From assembly GCF_000702505.1 (NCBI RefSeq), contig NZ_JNIM01000001.1, forward strand, positions 1,116,001 through 1,180,000: a stretch of 64,000 nucleotides of DNA. Direction: 5' to 3'. Of this stretch, positions 55,361 through 64,000 are shown one piece after another. A model generated the notes under the pieces. That model had not been told where the DNA came from and ran no database searches. It saw only the letters and a list, made by a program, of their open reading frames with translations. The position numbers and the translations under genes were made by a program. The stretch's first letter is position 1. Each line of letters starts with the position of its first letter. This stretch comes from Thermogemmatispora carboxidivorans (GTDB lineage: Bacteria > Chloroflexota > Ktedonobacteria > Ktedonobacterales > Ktedonobacteraceae).

Positions 55361-56584
55361 ATGAGGCATGCCGTTGCCATGCTCTGCGTCCACACGTCTC
55401 CGCTGGACATGCCGGGGCAGACGCCGGACGCTGGCGGCATGAATGTCTATATTCGTTCTCTGGCGCGTGAGCTTGGGCAGCGCCAGGTTGCCGTTGATAT
55501 CTTTACCCGTCGTACTGATGCTCATCTTCCCCCGATTGTTCTACTAGGGCCACGCACGCGAGTCATCCACATTGAGGCTGGTCCGGTCGCACGTCTACCG
55601 AAGCAAGATCTCTCTGCGTATCTGCCCCAGTTTTGTGCCGCGGTCGAGGCGTTCCGTCAGGCTGAGGATCTGAGCTATGACCTGATTCACAGCCACTACT
55701 GGCTTTCTGCCTGTGCTGGTCTGGAGCTGGCCAGTCGCTGGCAGGTTGCTCACGTGGCGATGTTTCACACGCTGGCCCGGGTGAAGCTGCTCAGTGATCC
55801 CACCAGTCAGGAGCCTCCCCTGCGCGCTGAGATGGAAAAGCAAGTCGCCGCCGCAGCCGATCGCATTATTGCCGCGACAGCTGAGGAGCGGCTCCAGCTC
55901 ATGAATCTCTATGCGGCCTCTCCCGCCCGTATCAGTGTCATCCCCTGTGGTATTGATCTGCGGCACTTTGTTCCCCAGGATCGTTCCCAGGCTCGTCAGC
56001 GCTACTGTCTGCCGTTGGAGCGGCCTCTGCTCCTTTTTGCGGGCCGCCTGGACCCTTTCAAAGGGCCTGATCTACTCCTGCGGGCGTTGGCGCAAATGGA
56101 AGAGCAAGCTGAGGCGGTCATTGTTGGTGGCAAGCTACGTGGTGACCGTGAGCTTCAGCATCTGCGTCGACTGGCGGCCTCGCTCGGCCTGGCTGATCGG
56201 GTACATTTTCTGGGAGCTTTGCCGCCGTGTGAGATGCCTTTTATCTACAGCGCTGTCGATGTGACGGTCGTGCCTTCTTGTAACGAAAGCTTTGGGCTGG
56301 CGGCGGTGGAGTCGCTGGCTTGTGGAACGCCGGTGGTGGCTACGCGCGTCGGAGGGCTGGCCGCCATTGTGCGCCACGGCGAGACCGGCTATTTGGTGCC
56401 TCGTTGCCCGAGCTTCTTCGCTGAGCGTCTGGATTTCATGCTACGTCATCCTCTCTTACTGGCTCAGATGCGCCGGGCCGCGCGCCCCTCGGTGATGCGC
56501 TTTAACTGGCAGCAGATCGCCTCGCAGGTTCTGAATGTCTATGCCGAGCTGCTCAATGATGGGCGCTACCTGCTGGCGCAGTAG
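55361..56584 (+). CDS. Glycosyltransferase family 4
   Basis: This 407-residue GT-B enzyme starts AMLCVHTSPLDMPGQTPDAGGMNVYIRSLARELG, the MshA/sucrose-phosphate-synthase-like N-domain pattern (quoted in parts), and has IHSHYWLSACAGLELA, VIPCGIDLRHF, FAGRLDPFKGPDLLLRAL, and VVPSCNESFGLAAVESLACGTPVVAT. Relatives use UDP-GlcNAc or other NDP-sugars; MshA makes the mycothiol precursor but that role is not established here. ATG 55361 has AAGGAG 10 nt upstream. A TATAAT at 55172-55177 may be its promoter -10. Confidence 0.92.
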   Translation: MRHAVAMLCVHTSPLDMPGQTPDAGGMNVYIRSLARELGQRQVAVDIFTRRTDAHLPPIVLLGPRTRVIHIEAGPVARLPKQDLSAYLPQFCAAVEAFRQAEDLSYDLIHSHYWLSACAGLELASRWQVAHVAMFHTLARVKLLSDPTSQEPPLRAEMEKQVAAAADRIIAATAEERLQLMNLYAASPARISVIPCGIDLRHFVPQDRSQARQRYCLPLERPLLLFAGRLDPFKGPDLLLRALAQMEEQAEAVIVGGKLRGDRELQHLRRLAASLGLADRVHFLGALPPCEMPFIYSAVDVTVVPSCNESFGLAAVESLACGTPVVATRVGGLAAIVRHGETGYLVPRCPSFFAERLDFMLRHPLLLAQMRRAARPSVMRFNWQQIASQVLNVYAELLNDGRYLLAQ

Positions 56585-56727
56585 GACGCCGTAGGACGGG
56601 GTGGCTTTCTCGTCGCTCACTGGCCGCTCTGTAAGGCTGAGGGGGAGGAGGACCAGCTCCATCCTCGGCTTGAGCAAGTGCAATATGAAAGGAGAAGCCT
56701 TGATCTCATCAGGAGGAAGAACGAGCG

Positions 56728-57855
56728 ATGACGCGAGCACGCCTGCGTGACCTGGGTATCAGTCTGGGGCATCTGCCTCCAGGTCGCTTCAATGCCATTA
56801 CCGATGTGCCTGGGGTTCTGGTGGGCCACTGTACGCTCATCTACGATGAGCCGCGCGTGGCCCGTACTGGGGTCACGGTGATTGTGCCGCGTGAGGGCAG
56901 GATCTGGACGGATCAAGCTTTCGCTGGCTATTTCAGCCTCAACGGCTGTGGTGAGATGACTGGCACGGCCTGGATAGAGGAGGCCGGCCTGCTCCATACG
57001 CCGATTGCTATTACTAATACCAATGCCGTCGGCGTGGTGCGCGATGCTCTCTGCGCTTTCCCTACGGAGCAGCAGGGTGAGGCCAGTCTGGCGGCGGTTT
57101 CTTCTTCCTGGACTGGGGCCTTGCCGGTGGTAGGCGAGACCTGGGATGGCTGGCTCAACGATATTGCTGCCTTCCATGTGCGCAAGGAGCATGTCTTTGA
57201 GGCGCTGGCGACGGCGAAGGGGGGCACCGTCCCCGAGGGCAACGTCGGTGGTGGTACCGGTATGATCTGCCACGAGCTAAAGGGGGGGATCGGGACCGCC
57301 TCGCGCCTGGTCGATCTGGGAGATGCGCGCTATGTCGTGGGGTCCCTTGTCCAGGCCAACTATGGTGCACGCTATCTGCTGCACGTCGCTGGGGTACCAG
57401 TGGGCCGCGAACTCGGCTACGAGCTGGTCCCCAGTCCCTGGTCTACTTCGCCGCCGGCTGCTGGACGAGAGGGAGCGGGCTCAATCATTGGTATTATTGC
57501 CACGGATGCGCCGCTCTTGCCCTTGCAGTGCCAGCGGCTGGCGCGCCGCGCCGCTCTTGGCCTGGCGCGAGTGGGGAGCATCGCCAGCAATGGCAGTGGC
57601 GATCTCTTCCTGGCCTTTGCCACCGGTAACCATCTGCCCGCAGGCCAACAGCGGCCCTACGCCCTGACGATGTTGCCCCACGATCGGCTAGACCTTCTCT
57701 TTGAGGCGACCGTCGAGGCGGTCGAGGAAGCCATTCTTAACGCACTGACCGCGGCTGAAACGCTCAGCGGTTGGCAGGGTCATACTGCCTATGCCTTGCC
57801 CCTGGATGAGCTGCAGCGCATTATAGCCCGTTATCGCTCGCGGTCTGTGCGCTGA
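56728..57855 (+). CDS. P1-family peptidase (DmpA-like N-terminal nucleophile aminopeptidase)
   Basis: This 375-residue enzyme matches DmpA/P1 peptidases, which self-cleave to expose an N-terminal Ser and then release D- or L-amino acids or beta-peptides. Signature strings include RLRDLGISLGHLPPG, FNAITDVPGVLVGH, ITNTNAVGVVRDAL, EGNVGGGTGMICHELKGGIG, and the nucleophile context IASNGSGDLFLAF. AGGAGGAAG upstream of the ATG supports the start. It ends 25 bp into the convergent flippase gene, so the 3' ends overlap. The natural substrate is unknown. Confidence 0.92.
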   Translation: MTRARLRDLGISLGHLPPGRFNAITDVPGVLVGHCTLIYDEPRVARTGVTVIVPREGRIWTDQAFAGYFSLNGCGEMTGTAWIEEAGLLHTPIAITNTNAVGVVRDALCAFPTEQQGEASLAAVSSSWTGALPVVGETWDGWLNDIAAFHVRKEHVFEALATAKGGTVPEGNVGGGTGMICHELKGGIGTASRLVDLGDARYVVGSLVQANYGARYLLHVAGVPVGRELGYELVPSPWSTSPPAAGREGAGSIIGIIATDAPLLPLQCQRLARRAALGLARVGSIASNGSGDLFLAFATGNHLPAGQQRPYALTMLPHDRLDLLFEATVEAVEEAILNALTAAETLSGWQGHTAYALPLDELQRIIARYRSRSVR

Positions 57856-59702
57856 GCACGAGCAAAGGGGCGCAGGTAGCGAGCGAGCCGCGGATGCAGT
57901 GAGTGCAGCAGCCCCAGGTCCTCTTGAGTCAGAGGCCGAATCAGGAGGAGCAGTAGAACCGCTCCGGCCAGGTAGATAAGCCCTGCGAGAATGAGAGTCG
58001 GGAAATTATAGGGATGCAGCAGCAGAGAGGGCGCTGCAGCCAGGGCCAGGGCCAGCAGCAGGCGCAGCGTGTAACCCAAAGGATAGCGCTCTGGCAGGAG
58101 TCGCCAGAGGAAGCCGAGCAGCAAGGCGCCGCCGATGACCTGGGCCAGTCCGTCGGCGATCAAGGCACCCGCCGGCCCCCAGCCAGGGATGAGCGCGATG
58201 CCAAGAATGATGAGCGAGAGCAGGCCGATCCACTGGCCGAGTACTACCTGCCAGGCTTTCCCCACCACGTAGAGCGTTGACTGATGAATGCTGGTACCCA
58301 GGGTCCGGATGAGAATTTGGAAGGTCAGGAAGAGGGCGAGGAGTGGCCCAACGGGCTCGTAGCCTTGATAGAGCAGGTGGGCGATCACTGAGGCGTTGAA
58401 GAAGCTGAAGACCAGCACCGGGGCCGCTAGCAGCGTTTCGATCTTGATGAGGGCCTGCCAGGAACGCGCGAGACGGGCATAGTTCTGACCGACAAAGGCC
58501 GCCGCCAGGGCCGAGCCGGCCACGCCACCAAAGCCTGTGACCATGAGCAGGCTGGCGGTGTGACCAAGCTGGTAGGAGAGATTGAAATAGCCGATTTCTG
58601 CCAGCGGCACGGCGAAGCTTCCCAGCAGAATGATCACTGTCTGCTTAAGCAAGGCGCCAGAAACAAGATTGGTAAGCCAGGCCGAAAGCCCGAGGCGAAT
58701 CACTGGCTTAAGGGGCTGGCGGTAACGCGCTCCCCCTTGGAGCAAGAGCGGCGCCTGCCAGATCAGGAAAGCTGCGGCGCTGGCAAGCGAAACCAGGGCC
58801 TGCATCCAGAGCAAACCATCGACGCTGCTGTCCAGCCGTAGTACCAGGTAGCTCAGAGGAAGCTGCACCAGCTGGGCAAGACTGCCGATAACGAAGACGA
58901 GACGCATGCGCATGAAAGAGGCGCAGACGGCAGTCTGCAGGCTGATGATGCCATTGCCGAGGACGTAGAAGGCGATAGGCGTGATGTGACGCAGGAGCTG
59001 GGGATTGCGCAAGCCGCTGGCCAGATCGCTGGCCCAGGTCCAGGAGCTGGGAAGGAGACCAAAAGGCCAGGCCAGGGCGGGTAGTGCGAAAAGCATCACT
59101 CCCATGCACAGAACCAGGGTCAGGCTGCGTAAGAGTAGCAAACGCCGAATTAAGGATGCCGCTGCTGGCTGCCCATGCTCGGCCAGAACTCTTGGCACGT
59201 AAGTCGTTGTGGCGTCTTCCAGTCCAAAGGCGACAATATAGGCAATAGTATTAAATGCCGACATTGCCACCGCATAGACGCCATAGAGTTCATGGCTATT
59301 GACAAATGCGCGAGTAATGATGAGCGTCAGAATGAAAGAGGAGAGAAAGAACCACAGCCCGTATGCCTGATTGAGCAGATAGCTGATGGGGGTCCGGCGC
59401 AGCAAATGACGTGCCTCAGCCTCGGCCCCGCTGCTCTCCACCCTGGTCGCGGGGCCGTTACTGCTGCTCGCGCTGGTGCTGATCACGCTGGTACCGACCA
59501 CCTCAGTGAGGTGAGGGCGGTTCGGGGTCGACTTTTCGCGCTGGGTCCCATCCTGCCCGCTCGCTTCCTCTGGGAGCGTGGTCTGTGGTGTGGGCTGATC
59601 TGCCTGATTTGCCATCCCGTGATCGGACTGAGCAGCCTCACTGGCGAGCTGACCAGTATACAGGCGTTTCAGTCGCAAGGGGTGAAACCTGGGTCGTTGC
59701 AT
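57831..59702 (-). CDS. Polysaccharide flippase (Wzx/MurJ-type, MOP superfamily)
   Basis: This 623-residue membrane protein has about 14 hydrophobic segments after a 115-residue disordered Ser/Thr/Glu-rich N-terminus. Early helices (YGLWFFLSSFILTLIITRAF, then YGVYAVAMSAFNTIAYIVAFGLED) match the O-antigen/teichoic-acid flippase family. It probably moves lipid-linked sugars across the membrane; a link to the exopolysaccharide cluster 11 kb away is possible but unproven. A TATACT hexamer ends 7 nt before the ATG and no good Shine-Dalgarno is present, hinting at a leaderless mRNA. Its 3' end overlaps the DmpA gene by 25 bp. Confidence 0.85.
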   Translation of the reverse strand: MQRPRFHPLRLKRLYTGQLASEAAQSDHGMANQADQPTPQTTLPEEASGQDGTQREKSTPNRPHLTEVVGTSVISTSASSSNGPATRVESSGAEAEARHLLRRTPISYLLNQAYGLWFFLSSFILTLIITRAFVNSHELYGVYAVAMSAFNTIAYIVAFGLEDATTTYVPRVLAEHGQPAAASLIRRLLLLRSLTLVLCMGVMLFALPALAWPFGLLPSSWTWASDLASGLRNPQLLRHITPIAFYVLGNGIISLQTAVCASFMRMRLVFVIGSLAQLVQLPLSYLVLRLDSSVDGLLWMQALVSLASAAAFLIWQAPLLLQGGARYRQPLKPVIRLGLSAWLTNLVSGALLKQTVIILLGSFAVPLAEIGYFNLSYQLGHTASLLMVTGFGGVAGSALAAAFVGQNYARLARSWQALIKIETLLAAPVLVFSFFNASVIAHLLYQGYEPVGPLLALFLTFQILIRTLGTSIHQSTLYVVGKAWQVVLGQWIGLLSLIILGIALIPGWGPAGALIADGLAQVIGGALLLGFLWRLLPERYPLGYTLRLLLALALAAAPSLLLHPYNFPTLILAGLIYLAGAVLLLLLIRPLTQEDLGLLHSLHPRLARYLRPFARAQRTDRER

Positions 59703-59709
59703 AGCTCGT

Positions 59710-59715
59710 AGTATA
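59710..59715 (-). promoter_or_regulatory. TATACT -10-like element 7 nt before the flippase ATG
   Basis: On the minus strand TATACT is followed by 7 nt and then ATG 59702, the same layout as at the SerRS-like gene. No clear -35 lies 17 bp upstream. Confidence 0.4.
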
Positions 59716-59720
59716 CACCT

Positions 59721-60170
59721 TTAGTCAGATTGGTGCAGCTTGAAGAGATGCCGCCCTAGCCAACCAATCCCACCCAGCAGGGCGAACAGCTCCAGAATGC
59801 TGACGTTGGCTGTCACGTGGTCCGGCGAGACCAGGTAGAAGGCCCCAATTTTGAAAGTGGCGGCCACCAGAAAGAGACCCAGGCTGAACCAGGCTGGCAG
59901 GGTGGCGTAGAGCAAGGCTCGCTGCCAGGCGCGGCAGAGGAAGCCGATCAGGGTTGGAAGGACGTAGAGCAAAGCCGCCACAAGAGGCGCCAGGGCTGGA
60001 GGGTAGGGACCGTCCAGGGCCGCTGCCGGTGATTGAGGCAGCAGGCGCGTCCAGAGTTGGTCTGGCACCAGCGCCGTTAACAAGAGCAACGTCTCAACGA
60101 CGATCAGGCAAATAACGGTAATATGCCAGCGTTTCTCCTGTTCAGCTGTTGGCATACCTAAGCGAAGCAT
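59721..60170 (-). CDS. Small membrane protein of unknown function
   Basis: This 149-residue protein has four hydrophobic segments (about 15-37, 55-78, 87-110, 115-137) separated by short loops and ends with GWLGRHLFKLHQSD. I do not recognise the family. The start could be ATG 60170 or, adding 11 residues rich in Lys and Thr, ATG 60203; neither has a strong ribosome site. It sits between the flippase and GH3 genes on the same strand with short gaps (18 and 88 bp), so these may share an operon. Confidence 0.7.
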   Translation of the reverse strand: MLRLGMPTAEQEKRWHITVICLIVVETLLLLTALVPDQLWTRLLPQSPAAALDGPYPPALAPLVAALLYVLPTLIGFLCRAWQRALLYATLPAWFSLGLFLVAATFKIGAFYLVSPDHVTANVSILELFALLGGIGWLGRHLFKLHQSD

Positions 60171-60258
60171 TATGGTTTTCTCTTTCTTTGTGTTAGAATG
60201 CATTCATAAACGAAAACATCGAGAGAAGAGTCTCTGATCATCTGAACGGTGAGAAGAG

Positions 60259-62034
60259 CTACTGTGGTAGATGCAGCAGCCCCAATTGGTATTTCAGCAT
60301 CAGAATGCGGCGCACTGACTCATCGATGCGCTGGACACTCAGCGTCCCTTCCTCCACTGCTGATTTCAGTGCTTTCAGCATAGCGCCTGCCGTTTGCGCT
60401 GAGATTGCCCCCATGAGCAGATCGGCTCCGGCCTGGACCGCCATCACTGCTGCCTGGCTTTCATCGTAGAGTGCGCTGACCCCCTCCATTGTAAGGCTAT
60501 CAGTGATGACCACGCCCTGAAAGCCGAGCTGCTGGCGAAGGATGCCGCTGATCACCTTGGGCGAGAGTGAGGAGGGCGTGCTGCTGTCGACCGCTTTCAC
60601 GATCTCGTGGGTGACCATAATGGCATGGACCTGTCCTTGTTGAATAAGGGTGCGATATGGCTGCCAATCGATGGCCTGGAGCTGGGCCAGGCTGCGTGTG
60701 AGCACGGGTAGCCCGCTGTGCGGGTCTACGCTGACGTCGCCCAGGCCCGGGAAGTGCTTCAGGGTGCCAAAGACCTGGCCACTCTGCTGTAGTCCTTGCA
60801 GGTAGGCTCCTGCCATGCGTGTCACGGTGGTAGGGTTGCTGCCGAAGGTGCGAGTGTCTAGTTGAGGGTTATAGACGCTTGTTACGTCAACGACGGGAGC
60901 AAGATTCAAGTTAATGCCGTAGGCTGCCAGGTCGTGGGCGTCCTGTAGACCGGCGGCCCGTGCACGCTCGGGATCATTAGTCGCGCCGATCTCTGCGGCT
61001 GAGGGGCGAGGGCCATCGAGGCCGCGCAGGCGATCGACGATCCCTCCCTCCTGATCGATGGCGATGAGCAGCGGAATGCCACTGCCGGCGGTCCGAGCTC
61101 CGTTCTGAATCTCTTGAGTCAGCTGCTTCAGTTGGGGAGCGCTTATGATGTTATTGTTAGCTGTGAATAAGATCACTGCACCGACGTTTTCCTGCGTGAC
61201 CATTGTACTGAGATCCAACGAATAGTAAGGTCCAGTGAATTGAACAAAGAGCATTTGCCCTAACTTTTGATCAAGCGTCATCGTGCGTAGAATCAGATTG
61301 ATATAGGCCTCAGGCGTGAGCTGCTGCGAGCTTTGCTCTGTAGCGTGGGCTGACGGTGTAGCGGAAGGCAAGGTCGAGCGGATCTGCTGCAAGACGTTCT
61401 TGGAGCCAGCCGTTGGACCCCAAAGCATAAAGGCCCAGCCCTGGGGTCCCAGCAACTGGGCCAGGCTGTTTGTGGTGGCATTGATGACCAGGATGAGCAG
61501 GAGCAGAAGCAGACTAAAAGCTTGGCCGCGGCTGAGCCGCAAAGCTCGCTCTGCTTCGCCCTTGCTGACGGCTCGCAGGGCCGGCAGTTGGCGGGTGGGC
61601 AGCAAAGCGAGGGCAGCGACGGCTCGCTCCGCCATGCTGGCCAGCCTGGGGAGTGGAAGCGTGGGGGCAGTGACAGCGGCAGGTAGCTTGGCTGTTTCGA
61701 CCTCGGCCAGCTGGGGGGCTTTCTCTGCTGGGGCCGGAGGGAGAGGCAGCTCGCGCGTCTCCTCCTGGGCAATCTGCCTGGCTCGTTCCTCCCTCCCTTG
61801 CTCCGTCTCCGCTCCTGCCGCTTTGGGATGGTTGAGTGGTGCCAGGAGAGGCGCTTGCAGCTTTCTAGCGTCGCTCCTGCTACCAGCGCCCATGCCCGCC
61901 CGCGGTGTGGGACGTCTGGGCGAGGGCCTGCCGGGAATCCTGATGGCAGCCAACTTGACCGTATCCTCATCCTGCGAGCTAATCTCGGGAGTCTCTGCTG
62001 CCTGGTTCTGGCCGGGTGGTTGCTCTCTCTCCAT
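60259..62034 (-). CDS. Membrane-anchored glycoside hydrolase family 3 (NagZ-like)
   Basis: This 591-residue protein has a cytoplasmic disordered N-terminus of about 170 residues, a transmembrane segment (FSLLLLLLILVINATTN region, about 171-187), then an exported GH3 domain. The catalytic region includes IAIDQEGGIVDRL, LNLAPVVDV, TLKHFPGLGDVSVDPHSG and VVITDSLTMEGV, with the nucleophile Asp in the last. NagZ-type enzymes remove beta-GlcNAc from peptidoglycan fragments; being exported, this one could act in wall turnover or polymer trimming. Proximity to the flippase suggests envelope work but is not proof. Confidence 0.9.
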   Translation of the reverse strand: MEREQPPGQNQAAETPEISSQDEDTVKLAAIRIPGRPSPRRPTPRAGMGAGSRSDARKLQAPLLAPLNHPKAAGAETEQGREERARQIAQEETRELPLPPAPAEKAPQLAEVETAKLPAAVTAPTLPLPRLASMAERAVAALALLPTRQLPALRAVSKGEAERALRLSRGQAFSLLLLLLILVINATTNSLAQLLGPQGWAFMLWGPTAGSKNVLQQIRSTLPSATPSAHATEQSSQQLTPEAYINLILRTMTLDQKLGQMLFVQFTGPYYSLDLSTMVTQENVGAVILFTANNNIISAPQLKQLTQEIQNGARTAGSGIPLLIAIDQEGGIVDRLRGLDGPRPSAAEIGATNDPERARAAGLQDAHDLAAYGINLNLAPVVDVTSVYNPQLDTRTFGSNPTTVTRMAGAYLQGLQQSGQVFGTLKHFPGLGDVSVDPHSGLPVLTRSLAQLQAIDWQPYRTLIQQGQVHAIMVTHEIVKAVDSSTPSSLSPKVISGILRQQLGFQGVVITDSLTMEGVSALYDESQAAVMAVQAGADLLMGAISAQTAGAMLKALKSAVEEGTLSVQRIDESVRRILMLKYQLGLLHLPQ

Positions 62035-62483
62035 GATTGTGATACCTCATCATAGGACCCCTCTGCGGGGGTGCGCTTCTCTCTTCGCTCTAACAGAGGA
62101 GTTTGCCATTCGCTTTGTTCTGCTGCTATTACCAATGACGTATTGCCTGTCTGCCAGTCCAGAGTCTTTTGTCCGTACTCTGATCGGTCAGCAGAAACCT
62201 GGAGGCGTTTCGACAGGCTTGTTGACTGGCCCCCAAAAGCGGATAAGTCTGAAGGTAGCCTCGACTCTGAGGCGGGGGACTCCAACACAATCTTGCAACT
62301 TTTCCCTTGACCCTGGCGTCCAGATCAGTTCTTCAATCTGCCTGGTATGAAGATAATCCTCCTGTTGGCCGGCTTTTCCTGGCTGCCGGTTGCCTCCATG
62401 TCGACACTTGTTCAAGTCACCATTGCTACGCTATACTGTGACTGCTATCAACCGGCAAGTTCTGCGAAAGGTCGCTGGACGGA
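62035..62483. other. Divergent intergenic region with candidate promoter
   Basis: The 449-bp gap separates the GH3 and NTPase genes. A -35-like TTGTTC (62408-62413), an 18-nt spacer and TATACT (62432-62437) face the NTPase gene. Nothing else is recognised. Confidence 0.45.
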
Positions 62484-64000
62484 ATGAGAGCGGAACGATC
62501 TCCACAGGCCCTCGTAAGCGTACAAAAACTGAGAGGCAGGACTACAGCCCGGCAGCTGCTCGCCTGGCCGCTGCTGGCTGGGACTTTGGCAGCCGTGGCT
62601 GGCTTTGTTGTTGAGCTGGTGCTGCACTGGCTGCAAGCACTGGCTGCTCACTGGCCACCAGGACAGAGTGATGGCCGCCAACCTGCCTTGGTATTGTCTT
62701 TTGTTTCCTGGCTTCCTTCGCTCTCCTTCGGTGGATGGTGGCCGCTGGCCATCCCTTTGGGGGTCGGCTTGCTTGTCTTTGTGAGCACTGGCCTGCTGCG
62801 CCGCCCGTTGGCCCTCCGCGCCTATGCCCGAGCCGTCCGTGCCTCCTCCGCTGATACCCTGGCTGTGCTCCCGCTATCAACTACCTCTGGCACCTATGAA
62901 ACGGCGCTCGCTTACTACCAGGATATCACTGATCAGAGCGCTGTGCCATATAAACAGGACCTTTCTTTCTCCTCTTTGTTGCAGGAACCTTCTGCTCAGC
63001 TGCTGCTGCTGGGAACTTCAGGGGCAGGAAAAACTTTTGCCCTCTCTATGCTGCTGCGATCGGCTCTCGATGCTTTTCTCCGTAGTGGAGGAAAAGATAC
63101 GAAATTGCCCGTCTATCTCTCTCTAGAGCACTATAGTCTCTATCTTAATAGGCGATCATCGATTGTGGTTGGCGCTCGAGGAGGGGGGAAGGGGCGGAGC
63201 GCCACTGGCGAGGTGGAGGAGGGCGAGGGGGAGGGCAAGGCGGCAGCCTCTCAGGAGCTGGAGGTGGCTAGCCTGCAGCCGGAGGCAACTCTTTTTGACT
63301 TCCTGTTGGAGAGCCAGGCCCCCGGTCTACGCCATCTGCGGCCCTATCTGGGCCAGCTAGCGGAACGTGGGCAGCTGCTCCTCCTCTGCGATGATTTCCA
63401 TCTGGTCGAGGCGACCTTCCGTGAGGCGATCATCGCTGAGCTGAGCTATCTCATGAATCAAACGGGCAATCGTCTGGTAGTGAGCGCCTGCGATCTGGCT
63501 CATGACGCTCTGCCGCAGCTGGAGCACTTGCTGACAGAGGGAGAAATGGCCTGTGCTGTCCTTACGCCGCTCTCGCCGGCGCTCATCCGTCGCTTGATTG
63601 AGCAGGCGTTGCGGGACCAGCAGATTCTGGCGCGGCGACAGTACACCGCTGGTCAGATCATGCGTGCGCTCGAGGAGAGTCGCCTGCGCTATCTGTCTAG
63701 TGTGCCGCTCACCCTCTTTAGCTTTCTGGAGATTCTGGATACCCTTGATCTGGGGAATCTTGGGCAGTTCGATAGCCGTGGGCGCCTGCTTGCTCAGCTG
63801 CTACATCTCTTGCTCGTGCGAGAGCTGCGGCAAAAGCGCTGGCGCCGTGGCAAGCGTGGCCTGACGGAAGAGGAGTTAGTGGCGCTGCTCCGCCGGCTGG
63901 CCTGGGCGCTCTACCAGAGTGGGGCGCGCAATCTCATTGTCCTGCCCTCTGCCCAGGGGCGTCGTCAGAAGACGGTGGCCCGGGCGGTGGCGCTGACCCT
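62484..64000 (+). CDS. Membrane-anchored NACHT/STAND-like NTPase (cut by right edge)
   Basis: The frame is open from ATG 62484 to the window edge (505 residues, no stop). Two transmembrane segments at about 24-50 and 83-105 are followed by a linker and a P-loop GTSGAGKT (177-184). Walker B is LLLLCDDFH (298-306), with an intervening Gly/Glu-rich insertion (about 228-262). Helical regions resembling NACHT winged and helical domains follow. Bacterial NACHT and STAND proteins often serve in signalling or phage defence, with the sensor at the C-terminus, which is not visible here. The membrane segments could be the effector or simply an anchor. Confidence 0.75.
   Translation, partial: MRAERSPQALVSVQKLRGRTTARQLLAWPLLAGTLAAVAGFVVELVLHWLQALAAHWPPGQSDGRQPALVLSFVSWLPSLSFGGWWPLAIPLGVGLLVFVSTGLLRRPLALRAYARAVRASSADTLAVLPLSTTSGTYETALAYYQDITDQSAVPYKQDLSFSSLLQEPSAQLLLLGTSGAGKTFALSMLLRSALDAFLRSGGKDTKLPVYLSLEHYSLYLNRRSSIVVGARGGGKGRSATGEVEEGEGEGKAAASQELEVASLQPEATLFDFLLESQAPGLRHLRPYLGQLAERGQLLLLCDDFHLVEATFREAIIAELSYLMNQTGNRLVVSACDLAHDALPQLEHLLTEGEMACAVLTPLSPALIRRLIEQALRDQQILARRQYTAGQIMRALEESRLRYLSSVPLTLFSFLEILDTLDLGNLGQFDSRGRLLAQLLHLLLVRELRQKRWRRGKRGLTEEELVALLRRLAWALYQSGARNLIVLPSAQGRRQKTVARAVALT

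Overview
The window is high-GC bacterial chromosome and carries several lineage hints: MglA-type GTPase with roadblock partners, a DUF4388 protein, long Pro/Gln/Ala-rich linkers, a PP2C phosphatase fused to an extracellular domain, a stand-alone VKOR, and tetranucleotide simple repeats in short intergenic gaps. My best guess is a Chloroflexota member of the Ktedonobacteria (Thermogemmatispora-like). That is inferred from gene content and style only; there is no rRNA here to prove it. No insertion sequence, prophage or CRISPR array is evident, so this looks like ordinary chromosome in which several individual proteins are unusual.

Layout. 1-6.6 kb: 5' part of adenine deaminase, an ABC exporter pair, a tandem-HTH regulator and an APC permease. 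6.8-9.8 kb: guaB behind a long leader, and a PGRP-type amidase without signal peptide. 10.2-11.9 kb: a switch module of two roadblock proteins and an MglA-like GTPase. 12.2-16.6 kb: EamA transporter, HAD protein, DUF402 protein, a seryl-tRNA synthetase paralogue stripped of catalytic residues, then tRNA-Ser(UGA). 16.9-21.3 kb: DUF4388 protein, an AAA+ enhancer-binding-type regulator without a canonical GAFTGA loop, moeA and tRNA-Glu. 21.5-23.7 kb: anchored protein, VKOR and PhzF.

23.8-30.0 kb is one phosphate operon on the minus strand: pstS-pstC-pstA-pstB-(78-aa ORF)-pstB-phoB-type regulator, preceded by five TTAA boxes at 10-11 bp spacing in front of a -10 element. 30.3-33.0 kb is a Clp ATPase with a broken second nucleotide site. 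33.4-36.9 kb is a tRNA-modification neighbourhood (queF, a queuosine-precursor transporter, queC, dus). 37.2-40.3 kb holds an acyl-CoA dehydrogenase, an esterase and a membrane-anchored protein. 40.5-46.5 kb is an exopolysaccharide cluster (two glycosyltransferases, polyprenyl glycosylphosphotransferase, Wzz-like copolymerase, and a BY-kinase-like protein lacking its P-loop lysine).

47.3-52.4 kb carries a PP2C phosphatase, aspS and an ArsR regulator; then tRNA-Arg(GCG) with a strong terminator. 53.5-57.9 kb runs rightwards: histidine phosphatase, a solitary VirB11/CpaF-like ATPase, a glycosyltransferase and a DmpA-type peptidase. 57.8-62.0 kb runs leftwards: a flippase, a small membrane protein and a membrane-anchored GH3 enzyme. 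The right edge cuts a membrane-anchored NACHT/STAND-like NTPase.

The recurring theme is enzyme folds kept with active sites lost (SerRS-like, Clp NBD2, BY-kinase-like, GAFTGA-less AAA+). The SerRS-like gene beside a tRNA-Ser is the best candidate for something undescribed.
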